From positions 18,762-82,761 of the forward strand of contig NZ_BOMV01000015.1 of NCBI RefSeq assembly GCF_016862375.1: 64,000 nucleotides of DNA, read 5' to 3'. Below, one piece after another: positions 9,821 to 21,000 of this stretch. Position 1 is the stretch's first letter, and every line of letters begins with the position of its first letter. A program made the translations under genes and the position numbers. Under the pieces are notes generated by a model. The model did not search any database. It had not been told where the DNA came from and saw only the letters and a list, made by a program, of their open reading frames with translations. Origin of the DNA: Paractinoplanes rishiriensis (GTDB lineage: Bacteria > Actinomycetota > Actinomycetes > Mycobacteriales > Micromonosporaceae).

Positions 9821-11317
9821 ATGCCCACCCGCCCCGTGCCGATCGCGCACCTGTGCCTGGCGCTGTTGTACCTTGCCGTGCTCATCCTGTCGTTCGCGGC
9901 CATGGACGGCGGCCTGGTGCTGTACGAGGCCGTCGCCGGGCCGGCCCGCGTCGCGTTCGGGCTGATCGGGTTGACGGCCGCGGTCAAGGCCGCGCGCGAG
10001 GCGGACCTGCCCGCCCGCACCCGGCAAGCCTGGTGGGTGGTGTCCGCCGGCTTCGCGGTGCTGGCCGCCACGCCGCCGGTGCTGGTGCTGCTGGACGCCG
10101 GCGACCTGCCGGCCGGCGCCGACGTGGCGCACCTGGCCTTCGTCGGCCTGGTGCTGGTGGCGCTGTCCCGGTTCCCGCTGCGGGCCACCAACCGGCGCGG
10201 GCGCTGGATGACCGCGCTGGACGCGTGCACCGTGGTGGTCGGCGGCTCGATGGTGCTCTGGTACACGGCGTTCGGCCCGTACCTCCGCGACCACGACCTG
10301 TCCATCGCGGTGCCGGTGACTGCCAGCCTCTACCCGGTCGTCGACCTGGCGCTGCTGTTCACCGTGGCCCGGGTACTCATGCACGGCACCGACCGGTCGT
10401 CGCAGCGGGCCCTGCGCCCGCTCGCGGCGGGTGCGCTGGTGCTCTTCGTCGGCGACGCGATCCACATCGACGTGTCCCAGGCCGGTAGCCTCACCGCCCA
10501 CTCGTCGTGGCAGTTCGTCTGCTGGATGACCGGTGACGCGCTGCTCGCCGCCGCCGCGCTGGAGCAGGTCCGGCAGTCGGTCCGGGCGCGCCCGGCCGGT
10601 CGCCGGGGACGCAACGTCTCGCGCTACCTGCCCTACCTCGCGGTGGTCGTGGCGCACGCTCTCATGCTCGATGCGGCCGTACGCGACGGCGAGTTCTTCC
10701 CGTGGGGCGGCCTGGCCGTCGGTGGTGCGCTGCTCAGCGCGCTGGTGCTGGCCCGGCAGACGCTGGTGCAGCGGGAGAGCGACGAACGGTCGGTCACCGA
10801 CCACCTCACCGGCCTGGCCAACCGCAGCCGGGTGCGGTCGGTGTCCGAGCGGTCCCTGGCCCGCAACGCCCGCACCGGGCGGCACACCGCGGTCCTGGTG
10901 ATCGACATGAACGGCTTCAAGGGCGTCAACGACACCCTCGGGCACGCGGCCGGCGACCAGCTGCTGGCCGAGTTCGCCGAACTGCTGCGCCGGTGCGTGC
11001 CGAGGCCCGGCCTGCCGGCCCGGCTCGGCGGCGACGAGTTCGCCGTGGTGCTGCCCGACCTGACCGCGCCGGAGCGGGCGTACGACGTGGCCGGCCGGAT
11101 CGCCGCCGAGCTGGCGCCGGTGCTCGTCGAGGGCCGGCTGGTGCCGATGGCGGCCAGCATCGGGGTGGCCGTGTCGGGGCCGGGCGAACTGAGCCACGAC
11201 GAGGTCGTGAACCGCGCAGACCAGGCCATGTACCGCGCCAAGAGGCACGCCCCGGACACCCGGTGGGCGGCCTGGCGGGAGTCGGACGAGCCCGAGCCCC
11301 TGCCGGCCGCCGCCTGA
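9821..11317 (+). CDS. Membrane-bound GGDEF diguanylate cyclase
   Basis: This 498-residue protein has about ten predicted hydrophobic segments in residues 5-310, followed by a GGDEF domain. The active-site motif RLGGDEF lies at residues 401-407 and is intact, so synthesis of cyclic di-GMP from GTP is plausible. The helix motif DHLTGLANRSRV and the substrate-contact segment VIDMNGFKGVNDTLGHAAGD are also intact. No RxxD inhibitory site is seen five residues before GGDEF, so classical product inhibition is unlikely. The membrane part resembles the sensory region of the GGDEF-EAL protein encoded at 12624, suggesting the two are related. The ATG follows GAGAGGGAACC. Its stop lies 2 bp from the convergent nuclease gene. 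Confidence 0.9.
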   Translation: MPTRPVPIAHLCLALLYLAVLILSFAAMDGGLVLYEAVAGPARVAFGLIGLTAAVKAAREADLPARTRQAWWVVSAGFAVLAATPPVLVLLDAGDLPAGADVAHLAFVGLVLVALSRFPLRATNRRGRWMTALDACTVVVGGSMVLWYTAFGPYLRDHDLSIAVPVTASLYPVVDLALLFTVARVLMHGTDRSSQRALRPLAAGALVLFVGDAIHIDVSQAGSLTAHSSWQFVCWMTGDALLAAAALEQVRQSVRARPAGRRGRNVSRYLPYLAVVVAHALMLDAAVRDGEFFPWGGLAVGGALLSALVLARQTLVQRESDERSVTDHLTGLANRSRVRSVSERSLARNARTGRHTAVLVIDMNGFKGVNDTLGHAAGDQLLAEFAELLRRCVPRPGLPARLGGDEFAVVLPDLTAPERAYDVAGRIAAELAPVLVEGRLVPMAASIGVAVSGPGELSHDEVVNRADQAMYRAKRHAPDTRWAAWRESDEPEPLPAAA

Positions 11318-11319
11318 CA

Positions 11320-12483
11320 CTAGACCGTGAGGGTCCAGGTGTTGAGGTAACCGGTGTCGCCGGAGGCGTTGTCCTTGAGGCTGAGCCGCCAGGAGCCGTT
11401 CGCGGTCTCCGCGGAGAGGTTGGCGGTGTAGGTCGTGTTCACGTTGGCGGCGCTGTCCGTGGTGCTGGCCGCCTTGAGGACGTAGTAGGTGCCGTCCGGG
11501 GCGTACAGGTAGATCGACACGTCGCCGCGGAACGGGTGCACCACGTTGACGTAGACGGCGGCCGAACTGGACGCGGCCCGGGCGCAGCCGGAGATGGTGA
11601 TCGTGCTGGTCACCGCGGCGCCGGCGTCCGGGATCGTGACGTCGGTGCCGTTCGTCCCGGTGCAGGCGCCGCCGGTCGGTCCGGTCGTCGGGCCAGTCGT
11701 CGGGCCAGTCGTCGGTCCGGTCGTCGGTCCGGTCGTCGGTCCGCTGCCGAGCACCACGTCGACCGTGACGGTGCTGTTGGTGCAGCCGTTCGCGTACGAG
11801 GTCAGCGAGGACTTCTCGGCCGAGTCCACGGTCAGCCCCCAGCGGGTCTTCACCGCCACGAACTCGGTGATGTACCGGCACCGGACGCTGGTCACCGACG
11901 GCATCCACTCGGCCGGGTCGGCGTCGCTCTTGGACTGGTTGACGTTGTCGGTGACCGCGGCCAGCGTGCGGGCGTCGCCCAGGTCGTTGGCGAACGCCTG
12001 GCGCTGCGCCGAGGTCCAGGTGCGCGCGCCGGAGTCCCACGCCTCGGCCAGCGGCACCATGTGGTCGATGTCGACGTCGGCCGGCAGCGTCCAGGTCGCG
12101 CCGTCGTAGTAGGAGAACCAGCGGCCGCCGGTCAGCGAGCAGCCGGACCCGACGGTCGGCTTGGTGGTGGCCTCGGCGATCAGCACCTCGTAGCGGGTGT
12201 TGCAGCCGTCGCCGTCGGCGTCGATCCAGTGGTTGAACAGGTCCCGGTTGTACCCGGTGCGGTTCTCGGCGGCGACCGTGAGGCCGGCGACCATGCTGCG
12301 CAACGGCAGCGAGACCGTGGCGGCCTGCGCCGGCCCGGCGGTCACCACTGAGACCAGCAGCCCGGCGATCAGGGTGGCGGCCGCGGTCAGCGCGACAGCC
12401 AGCAGGCGCCGACGGCGGCCCGATGTCGTGGTGCGGGTGGTGCCGGAGGTGCCCGGTGCCTGCGTGCGGAGGGTGCGGTTCAT
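11320..12483 (-). CDS. Secreted HNH-type nuclease (DUF1524) fused to a P-domain
   Basis: This 387-residue exported protein has a long N-terminal signal (about residues 1-54, ending TAGPAQA). The catalytic part at about 55-245 is of the GmrSD/DUF1524 HNH type: VDIDHMVPLAEAWDSG includes H141, and the downstream SKSDADPAEW and CRYITEFVAVKTRW blocks are typical. A linker of five GPTT units follows. The C-terminal 115 residues match the proprotein-convertase P-domain, a beta-sandwich seen in secreted proteases, with HPFRGDVSIYLYAPDGT and GSWRLSLKDNASGDTG. Such nucleases probably degrade extracellular nucleic acid. The P-domain fusion is unusual for a nuclease and may aid binding or folding. Confidence 0.85.
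   Translation of the reverse strand: MNRTLRTQAPGTSGTTRTTTSGRRRRLLAVALTAAATLIAGLLVSVVTAGPAQAATVSLPLRSMVAGLTVAAENRTGYNRDLFNHWIDADGDGCNTRYEVLIAEATTKPTVGSGCSLTGGRWFSYYDGATWTLPADVDIDHMVPLAEAWDSGARTWTSAQRQAFANDLGDARTLAAVTDNVNQSKSDADPAEWMPSVTSVRCRYITEFVAVKTRWGLTVDSAEKSSLTSYANGCTNSTVTVDVVLGSGPTTGPTTGPTTGPTTGPTTGPTGGACTGTNGTDVTIPDAGAAVTSTITISGCARAASSSAAVYVNVVHPFRGDVSIYLYAPDGTYYVLKAASTTDSAANVNTTYTANLSAETANGSWRLSLKDNASGDTGYLNTWTLTV
11674..11743 (-). repeat. 12-bp tandem repeats encoding a GPTT linker
   Basis: About five and a half copies of a 12-bp unit (GGTCCGGTCGTC on the plus strand, with small variants) encode the Gly-Pro-Thr-Thr linker between nuclease and P-domain. Copy number is likely to vary between strains. 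Confidence 0.8.
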
Positions 12484-12623
12484 CGAGGCTCCCTTGCGGC
12501 TGGGGGGTGCGCTGATTCTCGGTCCGCCGAGGCACGGAACACCTCATGCCACTTGCGTCATACTTCTCGGCGTATAGCTGATATTGCCGGACCGAAAGCC
12601 ACAGGCCCGGCGGATCGCTGCCG

Positions 12624-14867
12624 ATGGGAAGACTCGTGCAATCCAGTCGGCGCCCCCTCGTGCAGAACGGCGTCTGGCTGCTCTGTCTGGCCGCGCTGAC
12701 CAGCCTGCAGATCGTGCCGGCGCAGGCGCCGCGGCTGCACGCCGTGATGATGATGCTGGTGACCGTGGGTGGCACGGTCTTCCATGTGGTGCGGGCGGTC
12801 CGCTTGCGCGGCCACGCCCGGCGGGTCTGGTCACTCACCGCGGCGGGGCTGGCGTGTTGGGCGTACGCCGAAGTCGCCGTCGGGATCGACTCGTTGCGCA
12901 CCGGTGTGACCGTCGAGCGTGACCTGCCCACCAACCTGCTCAACATGATGGCCCTGGTGTTCGCGGTGGCGGCCATGCTGGCGATCCCGACCGCGCCGGG
13001 CAGCGCGGCCGGCCGGCTGCGGATGCTGCTGGACGGGCTGATCGCGGCGTCCGCGCTGTTCGGCGTCGTCTGGGTGCTGGTGCTCAAGCCGATGATCAAG
13101 ATCGTCGGCGAGACGACGGCGATCTGGGACATCACGTATCCGGTCGCCGCCATCGCCGTGCTCGCGGTCGGCGTGGTGCTGATGGCCGGAACCCGCCGCC
13201 GGGACGCCGGTGCGATGGTCGCGCTCACCGGCGGCGTGCTGGTGGTCACGGTGGCCCTGCTGATCGAGCTGACCTCCGAGATCACCCTGCGGCCGGACCT
13301 GATGACGTGGGCGCTGGACGGCTACATCCTGGCGGCCGGGCTGATCGCCGTCGCGCCGCGGTTCGCGCTGCCCCGTCGGGAGCACCGCGAGTGGCGCCCC
13401 GCCTCCACCGCGTTCGGCGTTCTCCCGTACCTGCCCATGGCTCTTTATCTGTTGGTCTGCCTGGTGCCCACCTTCGCCGGACAGGATCTGGACCGGCCCG
13501 CGGTCTGGGCCGGCACCGTGCTGGTGTGTGCCGTGCTGGCCCGGCAGTTCCTGACCATCCGGCGCAACATCGCGCTCAGCCGGGACCTGGCCGAGGAGCG
13601 GGCGCGGTTCGCCTACGAGGCGGCGCACGACCCGCTGACCGGGCTGCCGAACCGGGCGCAGCTCAACGAGGAACTCGACCGGGCGCCGGCCGGCGCGGTG
13701 CTGCTGATGATCGACCTGGACGGCTTCAAGGCGGTCAACGACACGCTCGGTCACGCGGCCGGCGACCAGTTGCTCGTGGTGATCGCCGACCGCCTGAACA
13801 CCGTGGTGGCCCCGCACGGCGCCCTCTGCGCCCGGCTCGGCGGCGACGAGTTCGCGGTGCTGCTGCACTACGGCGGCCTGGAGGGGGCCCGCGACCTGGC
13901 CCGGACGCTGCTCGAGCAGTGCGCCGCGCCGGTGCCGCTGGACGGGCGGATCGCGACGGTGCGGGCCAGCATCGGCATCGCGGTGGCCGGCGCGGGACGG
14001 CCCGCGGCCCTGCTGCGCGAGGCGGATCTGGCGCTGTACGAGGCGAAGCACCGCGGCAAGGGCCAGTTCCGGGTCTTCGACCAGCACCTGTCCGCGGCCG
14101 CCGAGGAGCAGCGCCGGCTCGAGGCGGAACTGGGCGCGGCGCTGGCCGGCGGGCAGTTCGCGCTCGCCTACCAACCGGTGGTGGACCTGGCGACCGGCCG
14201 CACCACCGGCGTCGAGCAGCTGCTGCGCTGGCACCATCCGCGGCTCGGGGTGCTCGGTGCCGAGGCGTTCCTGCCGGCCGCCGCGGACGCCGGGCTGCTG
14301 CCCGAGATCGACCGGTGGGTGGTCGACGCCGGGGTGGCCGACCTGGCCCGGTGGCGCGCGGCCGACCCGGACTTCCAGATCAGCCTGCACCTGTCATCGC
14401 GGTATCTGTCCTGCGGCACGGTGGCGGACGACCTGCGCCAGGCGCTGGCCGTGCACCGGCAGCCGGCGACCAGCGTCTACGTGCGGATCGGCGACGGCAG
14501 CGACCTGGCCGAACTGGCGCCGGTGCTGGCCGAGGTGCGGGCCATCGGCGTGCGGGTGGTGCTGGACAGGTTCGGGGTCGGGCACTCGGCGGTGGCGCAC
14601 CTGCGCGACCTCGAGGTGGACGGAATCAAACTGCACCCGGCCTTCCTGCGCGAGGTGGCGACCAGCCCGGAGTCGGCGGACCTGCTCGGCGCGGTGATCG
14701 CGCGGGCGGCGAGCCTCGGGCTGGCCTGCGTCGCGGGCGGGGTGACGTCGGCGGCGGACGCCGAGCACCTGCGCCGGATCGGGTGCCGGGCGGCGCACGG
14801 GTCGCTGTTCGGCGAGCCGGTGCCGGCGGGCAGGGTCCCGGTCCAGGACCAGATCACGTACGCGTAG
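12624..14867 (+). CDS. Membrane GGDEF protein with degenerate EAL domain
   Basis: This 747-residue protein has an N-terminal multi-pass membrane region (about residues 12-310), a GGDEF domain with intact RLGGDEF (G406-F410), and a C-terminal EAL-type domain from about residue 500. The cyclase half looks active. The EAL half does not: EALLR is replaced by EQLLR, the conserved NLS is HLS, the expected metal-binding DDFG reads DRFG, the late AEGVE reads AGGVT, and the final QG is HG. Hydrolysis of cyclic di-GMP is therefore unlikely; the domain may bind the nucleotide or regulate the cyclase. The ATG is at 12624, divergent from the nuclease gene across 140 bp. Confidence 0.88.
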   Translation: MGRLVQSSRRPLVQNGVWLLCLAALTSLQIVPAQAPRLHAVMMMLVTVGGTVFHVVRAVRLRGHARRVWSLTAAGLACWAYAEVAVGIDSLRTGVTVERDLPTNLLNMMALVFAVAAMLAIPTAPGSAAGRLRMLLDGLIAASALFGVVWVLVLKPMIKIVGETTAIWDITYPVAAIAVLAVGVVLMAGTRRRDAGAMVALTGGVLVVTVALLIELTSEITLRPDLMTWALDGYILAAGLIAVAPRFALPRREHREWRPASTAFGVLPYLPMALYLLVCLVPTFAGQDLDRPAVWAGTVLVCAVLARQFLTIRRNIALSRDLAEERARFAYEAAHDPLTGLPNRAQLNEELDRAPAGAVLLMIDLDGFKAVNDTLGHAAGDQLLVVIADRLNTVVAPHGALCARLGGDEFAVLLHYGGLEGARDLARTLLEQCAAPVPLDGRIATVRASIGIAVAGAGRPAALLREADLALYEAKHRGKGQFRVFDQHLSAAAEEQRRLEAELGAALAGGQFALAYQPVVDLATGRTTGVEQLLRWHHPRLGVLGAEAFLPAAADAGLLPEIDRWVVDAGVADLARWRAADPDFQISLHLSSRYLSCGTVADDLRQALAVHRQPATSVYVRIGDGSDLAELAPVLAEVRAIGVRVVLDRFGVGHSAVAHLRDLEVDGIKLHPAFLREVATSPESADLLGAVIARAASLGLACVAGGVTSAADAEHLRRIGCRAAHGSLFGEPVPAGRVPVQDQITYA

Positions 14868-14957
14868 ATCCCTCGCCCGGGGCGTCGATTCCGCTTATGA
14901 CCCGTTCGACCGATGGTGGCGCAATGTGTGTTCGTCCTCATTGGAGAGAAGGTTCTT

Positions 14958-14989
14958 GCTGATGGGCTGCGGGATCGGCTGATGGGCTG
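14958..14989 (+). repeat. Direct repeat of a 12-mer upstream of the Tc-like gene
   Basis: GCTGATGGGCTG occurs at 14958-14969 and again at 14978-14989, a 20-bp period, about 70 bp before the start of the Tc-like gene. The spacing of about two helical turns would suit a regulator binding site. Nothing else was recognised in the 191 bp between the EAL-type gene and this start. Confidence 0.3.
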
Positions 14990-15058
14990 ATGTGGCCCGC
15001 CAGCGCGCCGCCCGTAGCGTTGCACACGGTCATGCTTCCGCTACACAGGGGAGGATCC

Positions 15059-18000
15059 GTGCTGAAGAACGATTCATCACCCAGCTATGAGCAGCTGTTC
15101 GGCGAGTTGAACTTCAGGACGGACGACGACGCGAGATCCGTCTTTTCCCCGGCGGCCTACCTGGTCGAGCTCCTCGGGCTGCTCGAGGAGTCCTTCGACC
15201 GGCCGTCCCTGTTGGACCGCCGGCCGGATCTGCGCCGCGTCGTCCTCGACGCCGACAACACGTTCGTCGAGTCCCCCTATCTGGACATCGTCAACGAGGT
15301 CCTCGAACGGCTGGTCGGCGCCAACCCTTACCAGACGCTGCGCACCAGCATCCACCCGTTCGGGCTGCCGTTCTCGTTGCGCAACGAGCGGCTCCGGAGC
15401 TGTCTGGACCATCTGCGGGTGACGCCCGAGGAGCTGTACCGGCTGTTCGCGGCCGAGGTGGACCACGACCTGGTGGCGCGGGAATACCTGCGCCTGTCCG
15501 CCGAGGACGTCGCGGTGGTGACGACGGAGCTGCCGGACGAGTCCGCCGTGAAGACCGCCTACGGGCGCCCCGACGACGGCACCCTCTCCGATCTGCAGGA
15601 CGTCGTACGCTTCAGCGCCGCCACCGGCCTCGCCGGCGCCCAGGTGCGGGAGCTGGTCGCGGTCAGCCCGGACGCGGTGACGATGGCCGCCGGCGGCACG
15701 CGGATCGAGCCGGCCGCCGGCGCGGGTGCGGTGGGGGTGGGCTGGTTCGAGCGGGCCCACCGGCTGATCCGGCTGGCGCGGATGACCGGGCTGACCCTGA
15801 CCGACCTCGGCCTGGTCGTGACGAGTTGCTGCGCGGGCCGCATCGACGCGGCGGCGCTGCGCACCGTCGCGGTCGCGGTGCGGCTGCGGCGCGACCACGA
15901 CCTCACCGCGGCGCAGGTCTGCGAGCTGGCGGGTGCCGTGGACCCGGCGGTGATCGAAGGGTGCTCGGGCGACATCATGGCGTCCCGCAACCGGCACTAC
16001 CGGGCCCGGCTCGCCGCCGCTGCCGGCGTCGCCGAGGGCGACATCGCGGCCACCGTACGGCGGTACCGGGAACGGTACACCGGGGCGGAGCCGAGCCCGT
16101 TCGACCGGGGGGAGATCGGGCAGCCGGAGATCACGCTGCTGCGCCGGGTGGCCCGGCTCGCCGCGGCTCTCGGCATCGCGGTCGACGAGCTGTTCGACGT
16201 GCTGGTGGCCTTGGAGAGCGACCCGTCGCTGCACCGGTACAGCACGTTCGTGGTGCTGGGCGCGGCGCCGGCCGGGGCTCGCGACTACCACCGGGTGCTG
16301 TCCGGCGGCGATCCGGCGGCCGGGCTGTGGCTTACCCAGCTGCTCTTCGCCGTGGTGACCTGGATGCGGGCCACCGGCTTCGCCGCGACCGAGCTGGCCG
16401 AGATCCTCGGCGGCCGTCCGGGGCCGGCGGACGCCGATCAGGTCGCGGTGCTGGATGCGATCAAGCGCGCCTTCGACCCGGCGGCGTTCACCGCCGGGGT
16501 GTTCGTCTCGGACCGGTTCTCCGAACGCGCCGCGAAGGTGATCTACGACGTGCTGACGGCGTACGACACGACGGTGGTCTCCGCCCGGGACGACCGGCTG
16601 CTGCGCGTCGACCCGGCGGGGGTGCCGGCCGCGGCGTCCGACGCGGTGCGCGACCTGGGCGTGATCGCGGCGGAGGACTTCGCCGGGCTGGGCCTGGACC
16701 AGCGGCTCACCGCGAAGATCTGCGCCAACCTGGTCCACCTCGGCGTGCTGCGGGCGGACGGCACACTCGCCGTCGACGCCACCGCCGGCCTGCGCCTGGC
16801 GAGCGACTTCAGCGGGTGCGCCGAGATGCTGTTCAAGACGATCAGCTCGGTGGTGAACGGCACCGCGTCGCTGTTCCCGTCGGACCTGGTGGCGCTGGAC
16901 AACCTGTCGCCGCAACAGCAGGCCGAGCTCTACGACAACCTGATCTTCAACGGCTACCTGAACGAGGAGGGCGACCTCCGGCAGCCGGACTTCTTCCTCG
17001 ACGCCGGAAACCTCGCGGACTTCGCCGTCAACGTGGACCTCGCCGACGTCGCCGGGGCGGTGTGGCAGCTGCTCGACGGCCGGATGGCCAGGTTCCGCGC
17101 GGAGCCGCTCCCGATCGACCCGGAGATCTTCGCCGATCTGCGGCTGACCGGGGCGCAGCTCGCGGCACTGATGGAGAGCCTGCGGTTCAACGGTTACCTG
17201 GACGCGGCCGGCGCCTACCGGGACAAGGCGGCCCTGAACCGGCTGGCCGTCGCCGACTTCCGGCTCGCCCTGCCGTTCTACCCACACCGCAGAGCCGTCC
17301 TGGACGCGATGCGGGCACAGGTCGCCGCGTTCCGGGCCGAGCTGTACACCGTCACCGCGGACGACTTCGTCCGGCTCGCCGACGACGCGATGGGCGAGCG
17401 GGTGCTCGCGGCGCTGGACGGCACCTACCTCGCGAACGGGCGGGTGCGGGACGAGGCCCTGTTCGCCGATCCGGACGGCGCGCTCGATCTCGGCACCGCC
17501 TTCACCGAGGCGGAGCAGGCGACCGTCTTCCGGCAGATCGGCACGGTGCTGGCCGACCAGCGGCCGTACCGGATCGGCGCCGAGGCCCTCGCCGAGCTCG
17601 GCCTCACCGCCGACGAGCCGGACCAGCTCGTCGCCCAGCTGACCGGCATGGGCCTGTTGGACGAGGGCCGTGCGGTGGCGCCGGACCGGCTCGAGTATTT
17701 CCGGAACGCCGGCAACGCGCTGGACTTCGTGCTGCCGGGCCTGGAGGACTACAGCACCGACATCTTCTTCCTGCTGCACGCCGCGGCGACCGAGCAGCAG
17801 GCGGCGATCACCGAGATCGGCCGTTGCCTGGCCGACCTGGCGCAGGCGCAGCGCGCCGCCTTCTCCGGCGCGCTGGCCGACGCGTTCGGCGTGCCGGCCG
17901 GCACGGCCGCGGCGATCAGCGAGGCGGTGACCGGCGGCCCGGCGGAGGCGCTCGACGTCCTGCTGGCACCGGTGCTGGCCACCGCCGACGCCACCGCCGG

Positions 18001-21000
18001 CGAGGTGACGGCGGTCCCGGCCGACCCGCACTTCCGGCTCGCCTTCCGGCGGGTGCGCCGCTTCGCGCTGCTGGCCGGCAAGCTCGGCCTGGACCCGGCC
18101 GAGATCGCCGCCGTGTTCACCGACCAGGACCTGGTGGGCAAGTTCCCCGAGCACCTGGTGCTGCCGCCGGGCGTGACCCGGTTCGACACGCTGCTGGAGA
18201 GCTTCGACGGCACCATCTACGCGTTCGGCGCCGGCGGCTACTGGACCTACTCGGCGACCACGTACGTCCTCACCGACCCGGCGCCGAATCCGCTGCCGGA
18301 GCTGTCCGTCCAGTTCGGCGGCCTGGTGCGGATGGACGCCGCATTCCGCTACGACGCCGGCACCGAATGGCTCATCGGCCGGGACGCCCACGGCACCTCA
18401 CATGCCTTCACCCGCGCCCGGGGCAGCACCCGCTGGGTGCCGCGCGAGCAGCTCTGGGGCCGGATCCGGAACAACTTCGACGACCCGGCGCGGATCGACG
18501 CCGCCCTCGTCGACGCCGACGGCCGGACCTACCTCTTCTGCGGCGACCAGTACGTGCGCTACACCGGCACCGCCTTGGACGTGGTGGACGAGGGCTACCC
18601 ACGCGACACCGCGCAGTGGTGGGAGCGGGAGGAACTGGGCGCGCCGTTGCCGGCCGGCTTCCGCGCCTCGATCGACGCCTGTTTCCAGGGGCTGGACAAC
18701 CGGATCCACCTGTTCGCCGGCGACCAGTGGCTGGCCGGCGGTGCCGGCCGCACCGCGCAGCCGATCGCCGAGGTCTGGGGGAAGGTCCGCAACAACTTCG
18801 ACCACGCGAGCCGGATCGACGCGGCCGCGGCCGACGGGCCCGTGGTCCGGTTGTTCGCGGGCGACCAGCAGGTCACGTACTCGGACTGCGTCGAGAACGA
18901 CGGCGTCCGGGTGGACGAGGGCTACCCGCGCCGGATCACCGACGTTCCGCCGGCGTTCGAAGGCCGGGTCGACGCGGCGTTCGTCGACGCCGACGGGGTG
19001 ACGCACCTGTTCCAGGACGACCGGACGGTCGCGCTGAGCGGCCCGGGCAGCGTGGTGGTCCCGACCGCGCAGCGGTGGGGCGTGCTGCGCCCGGCGCTGC
19101 CCGGCGGCAAGGTGGACGCCGCCTTCGTGGGGCTCGACGGCAGGACCTACCTGTTCAGCGGCGAGACCTATCTGCGCTACTCCACGGCCGACTACTCCGC
19201 GGTCGACTCCGGCTATCCGCGCCTGATCCGCCGGGACTGGGGCGGGCTGGACCGGGTGGACGCGTCGGTGGTGCTGGACGGCCGGGCCTACCTGTTCGGG
19301 GTGGGCGGCCCGCTGTTCGACCTGCCGCCGGGGCTCGACCCCGGCACCGTGACCCCGGCGCTGCGCAATCGGCTCGCCGAACACGGCCTCACCCCGGCCA
19401 AGGCGGAGGGCGCGGCGCCCGAATGGCGGATACACACCGAGCAGGGCGTCACCCTGACGGTCCGGCAGGAAGGCAGGCGCACCAAGGTCTTCGGCGACGG
19501 TTCCCGGTTCTACGTCCGCTACTCCACCCCCGACTACAGCACCCCCGACGCCGGCTATCCGAAGCCGCAGACCGACAACTGGTGGAACCTGCCGGACGGT
19601 ATCGAGTTCGGGCCGGTCGACGCGGTCTTCACCGGCCGCGACGACCGCACCTACCTGTTCTCCGAGGGCCGGATCGTCGTCTTCGACGCCCGGCACCGCT
19701 GGTGGTCCGAGCCGCAGAGCCTGCGCGGGCATTGGGACAGCTTCCCGTTCGAGACGGTGGACGCCGCGTTCGTCGGGCCGGACGGCCGCACCTACCTCTT
19801 CCACGACGACCAGTACGTGCGCTACTCGGGCAGCGACTACACCGAGGTCGACGACGGCTATCCGCGGACGGTCGGCACGTTCTGGGGCCACGTCGTCAAC
19901 CACATCGCCCGCACCGGCCGGGTGGACGCCGCGCTGGTCACCGACGTGACGGAGACCGTCGACGGGGTCGAGGTGCCGCGCACCTACACCTATCTCTTCT
20001 CCGGCGATCAATACGTCCGGTACGGCGCCGGCGACTACGCGGTCGTGCAGGACGGATACCCGCGCGCCGTCCGGCAGCTCAACGGCGAGCCGGGGCTCGC
20101 CGCGCTCGAGGTGACGCTGGACGGGGTGGACGCCGCGTACGCCGACCGGCGCAACACCTACCTGTTCCGCGGCGACACGTGCCACGTGGTGTCGGCAACC
20201 GCCTACCGCCGCTACGACGACATCCCCTGTCTGCCGGGAATGAGCTGCGCCTTCATCGAGAACGGCTCGGTGCTGGTGCAGAAGCCGGAGGGCTGGATGC
20301 GCCGCTCCGCCCTCGAAGGGCGGGCGGTCAGCGCGACACCGTTCCGGCCGCGGACGCTGCGCGCCGTGCCGGCGAAGTTCCGCACCGGCCTGGACGCGGT
20401 CCTGACCGGTGCGGACGGCAACACCTACCTGTTCCAGGGGCCGTCCTGCTTCAACGTCCGGCTCAACCGGGAATACCCGCTCGCCGAGGAGTGGGGCCGG
20501 CCCCGCAACATGATCTTCCAGAACAACGTGGTGGACGCGGCGTTCGTGGGGCGGGACGGGAAGACCTACCTGTTCAGCGACGACCAGTTCGTGGTCTATC
20601 CGGACGTGGCCGGCACCACGATCGAGGGCGACCCGCGGCCGATCGGCGACCACTGGGCCGGCCTGACCAGCGTGGGCCTGGCCTACGTGCGGGGCGGCGT
20701 GACCTATCTGTTCGAGAAGCCCGACGGCGCGGGGCGGATGCGGTGCGTGGCCTACTCCGGCACCGGCTACGGGCAGCCCGACGAGGGATACCCGACGACC
20801 GTCGACGCGGGCTTCTGGCCGGCGCCCGGTCACTTCGGCATTCCCGACGCGGTCCTCTTCGAGGGCGAGACCATGCTGCTGCTGCGCGGCCGGCACTGCC
20901 TGTCCTACAACGAGAAGACCGACGCGTGGTCCTATCCGCGGCCCATCGACCGGGTGTGGCCCGGCTTCGGCCGGCTGGCCGGCCGCGACGAGGACCGGCT

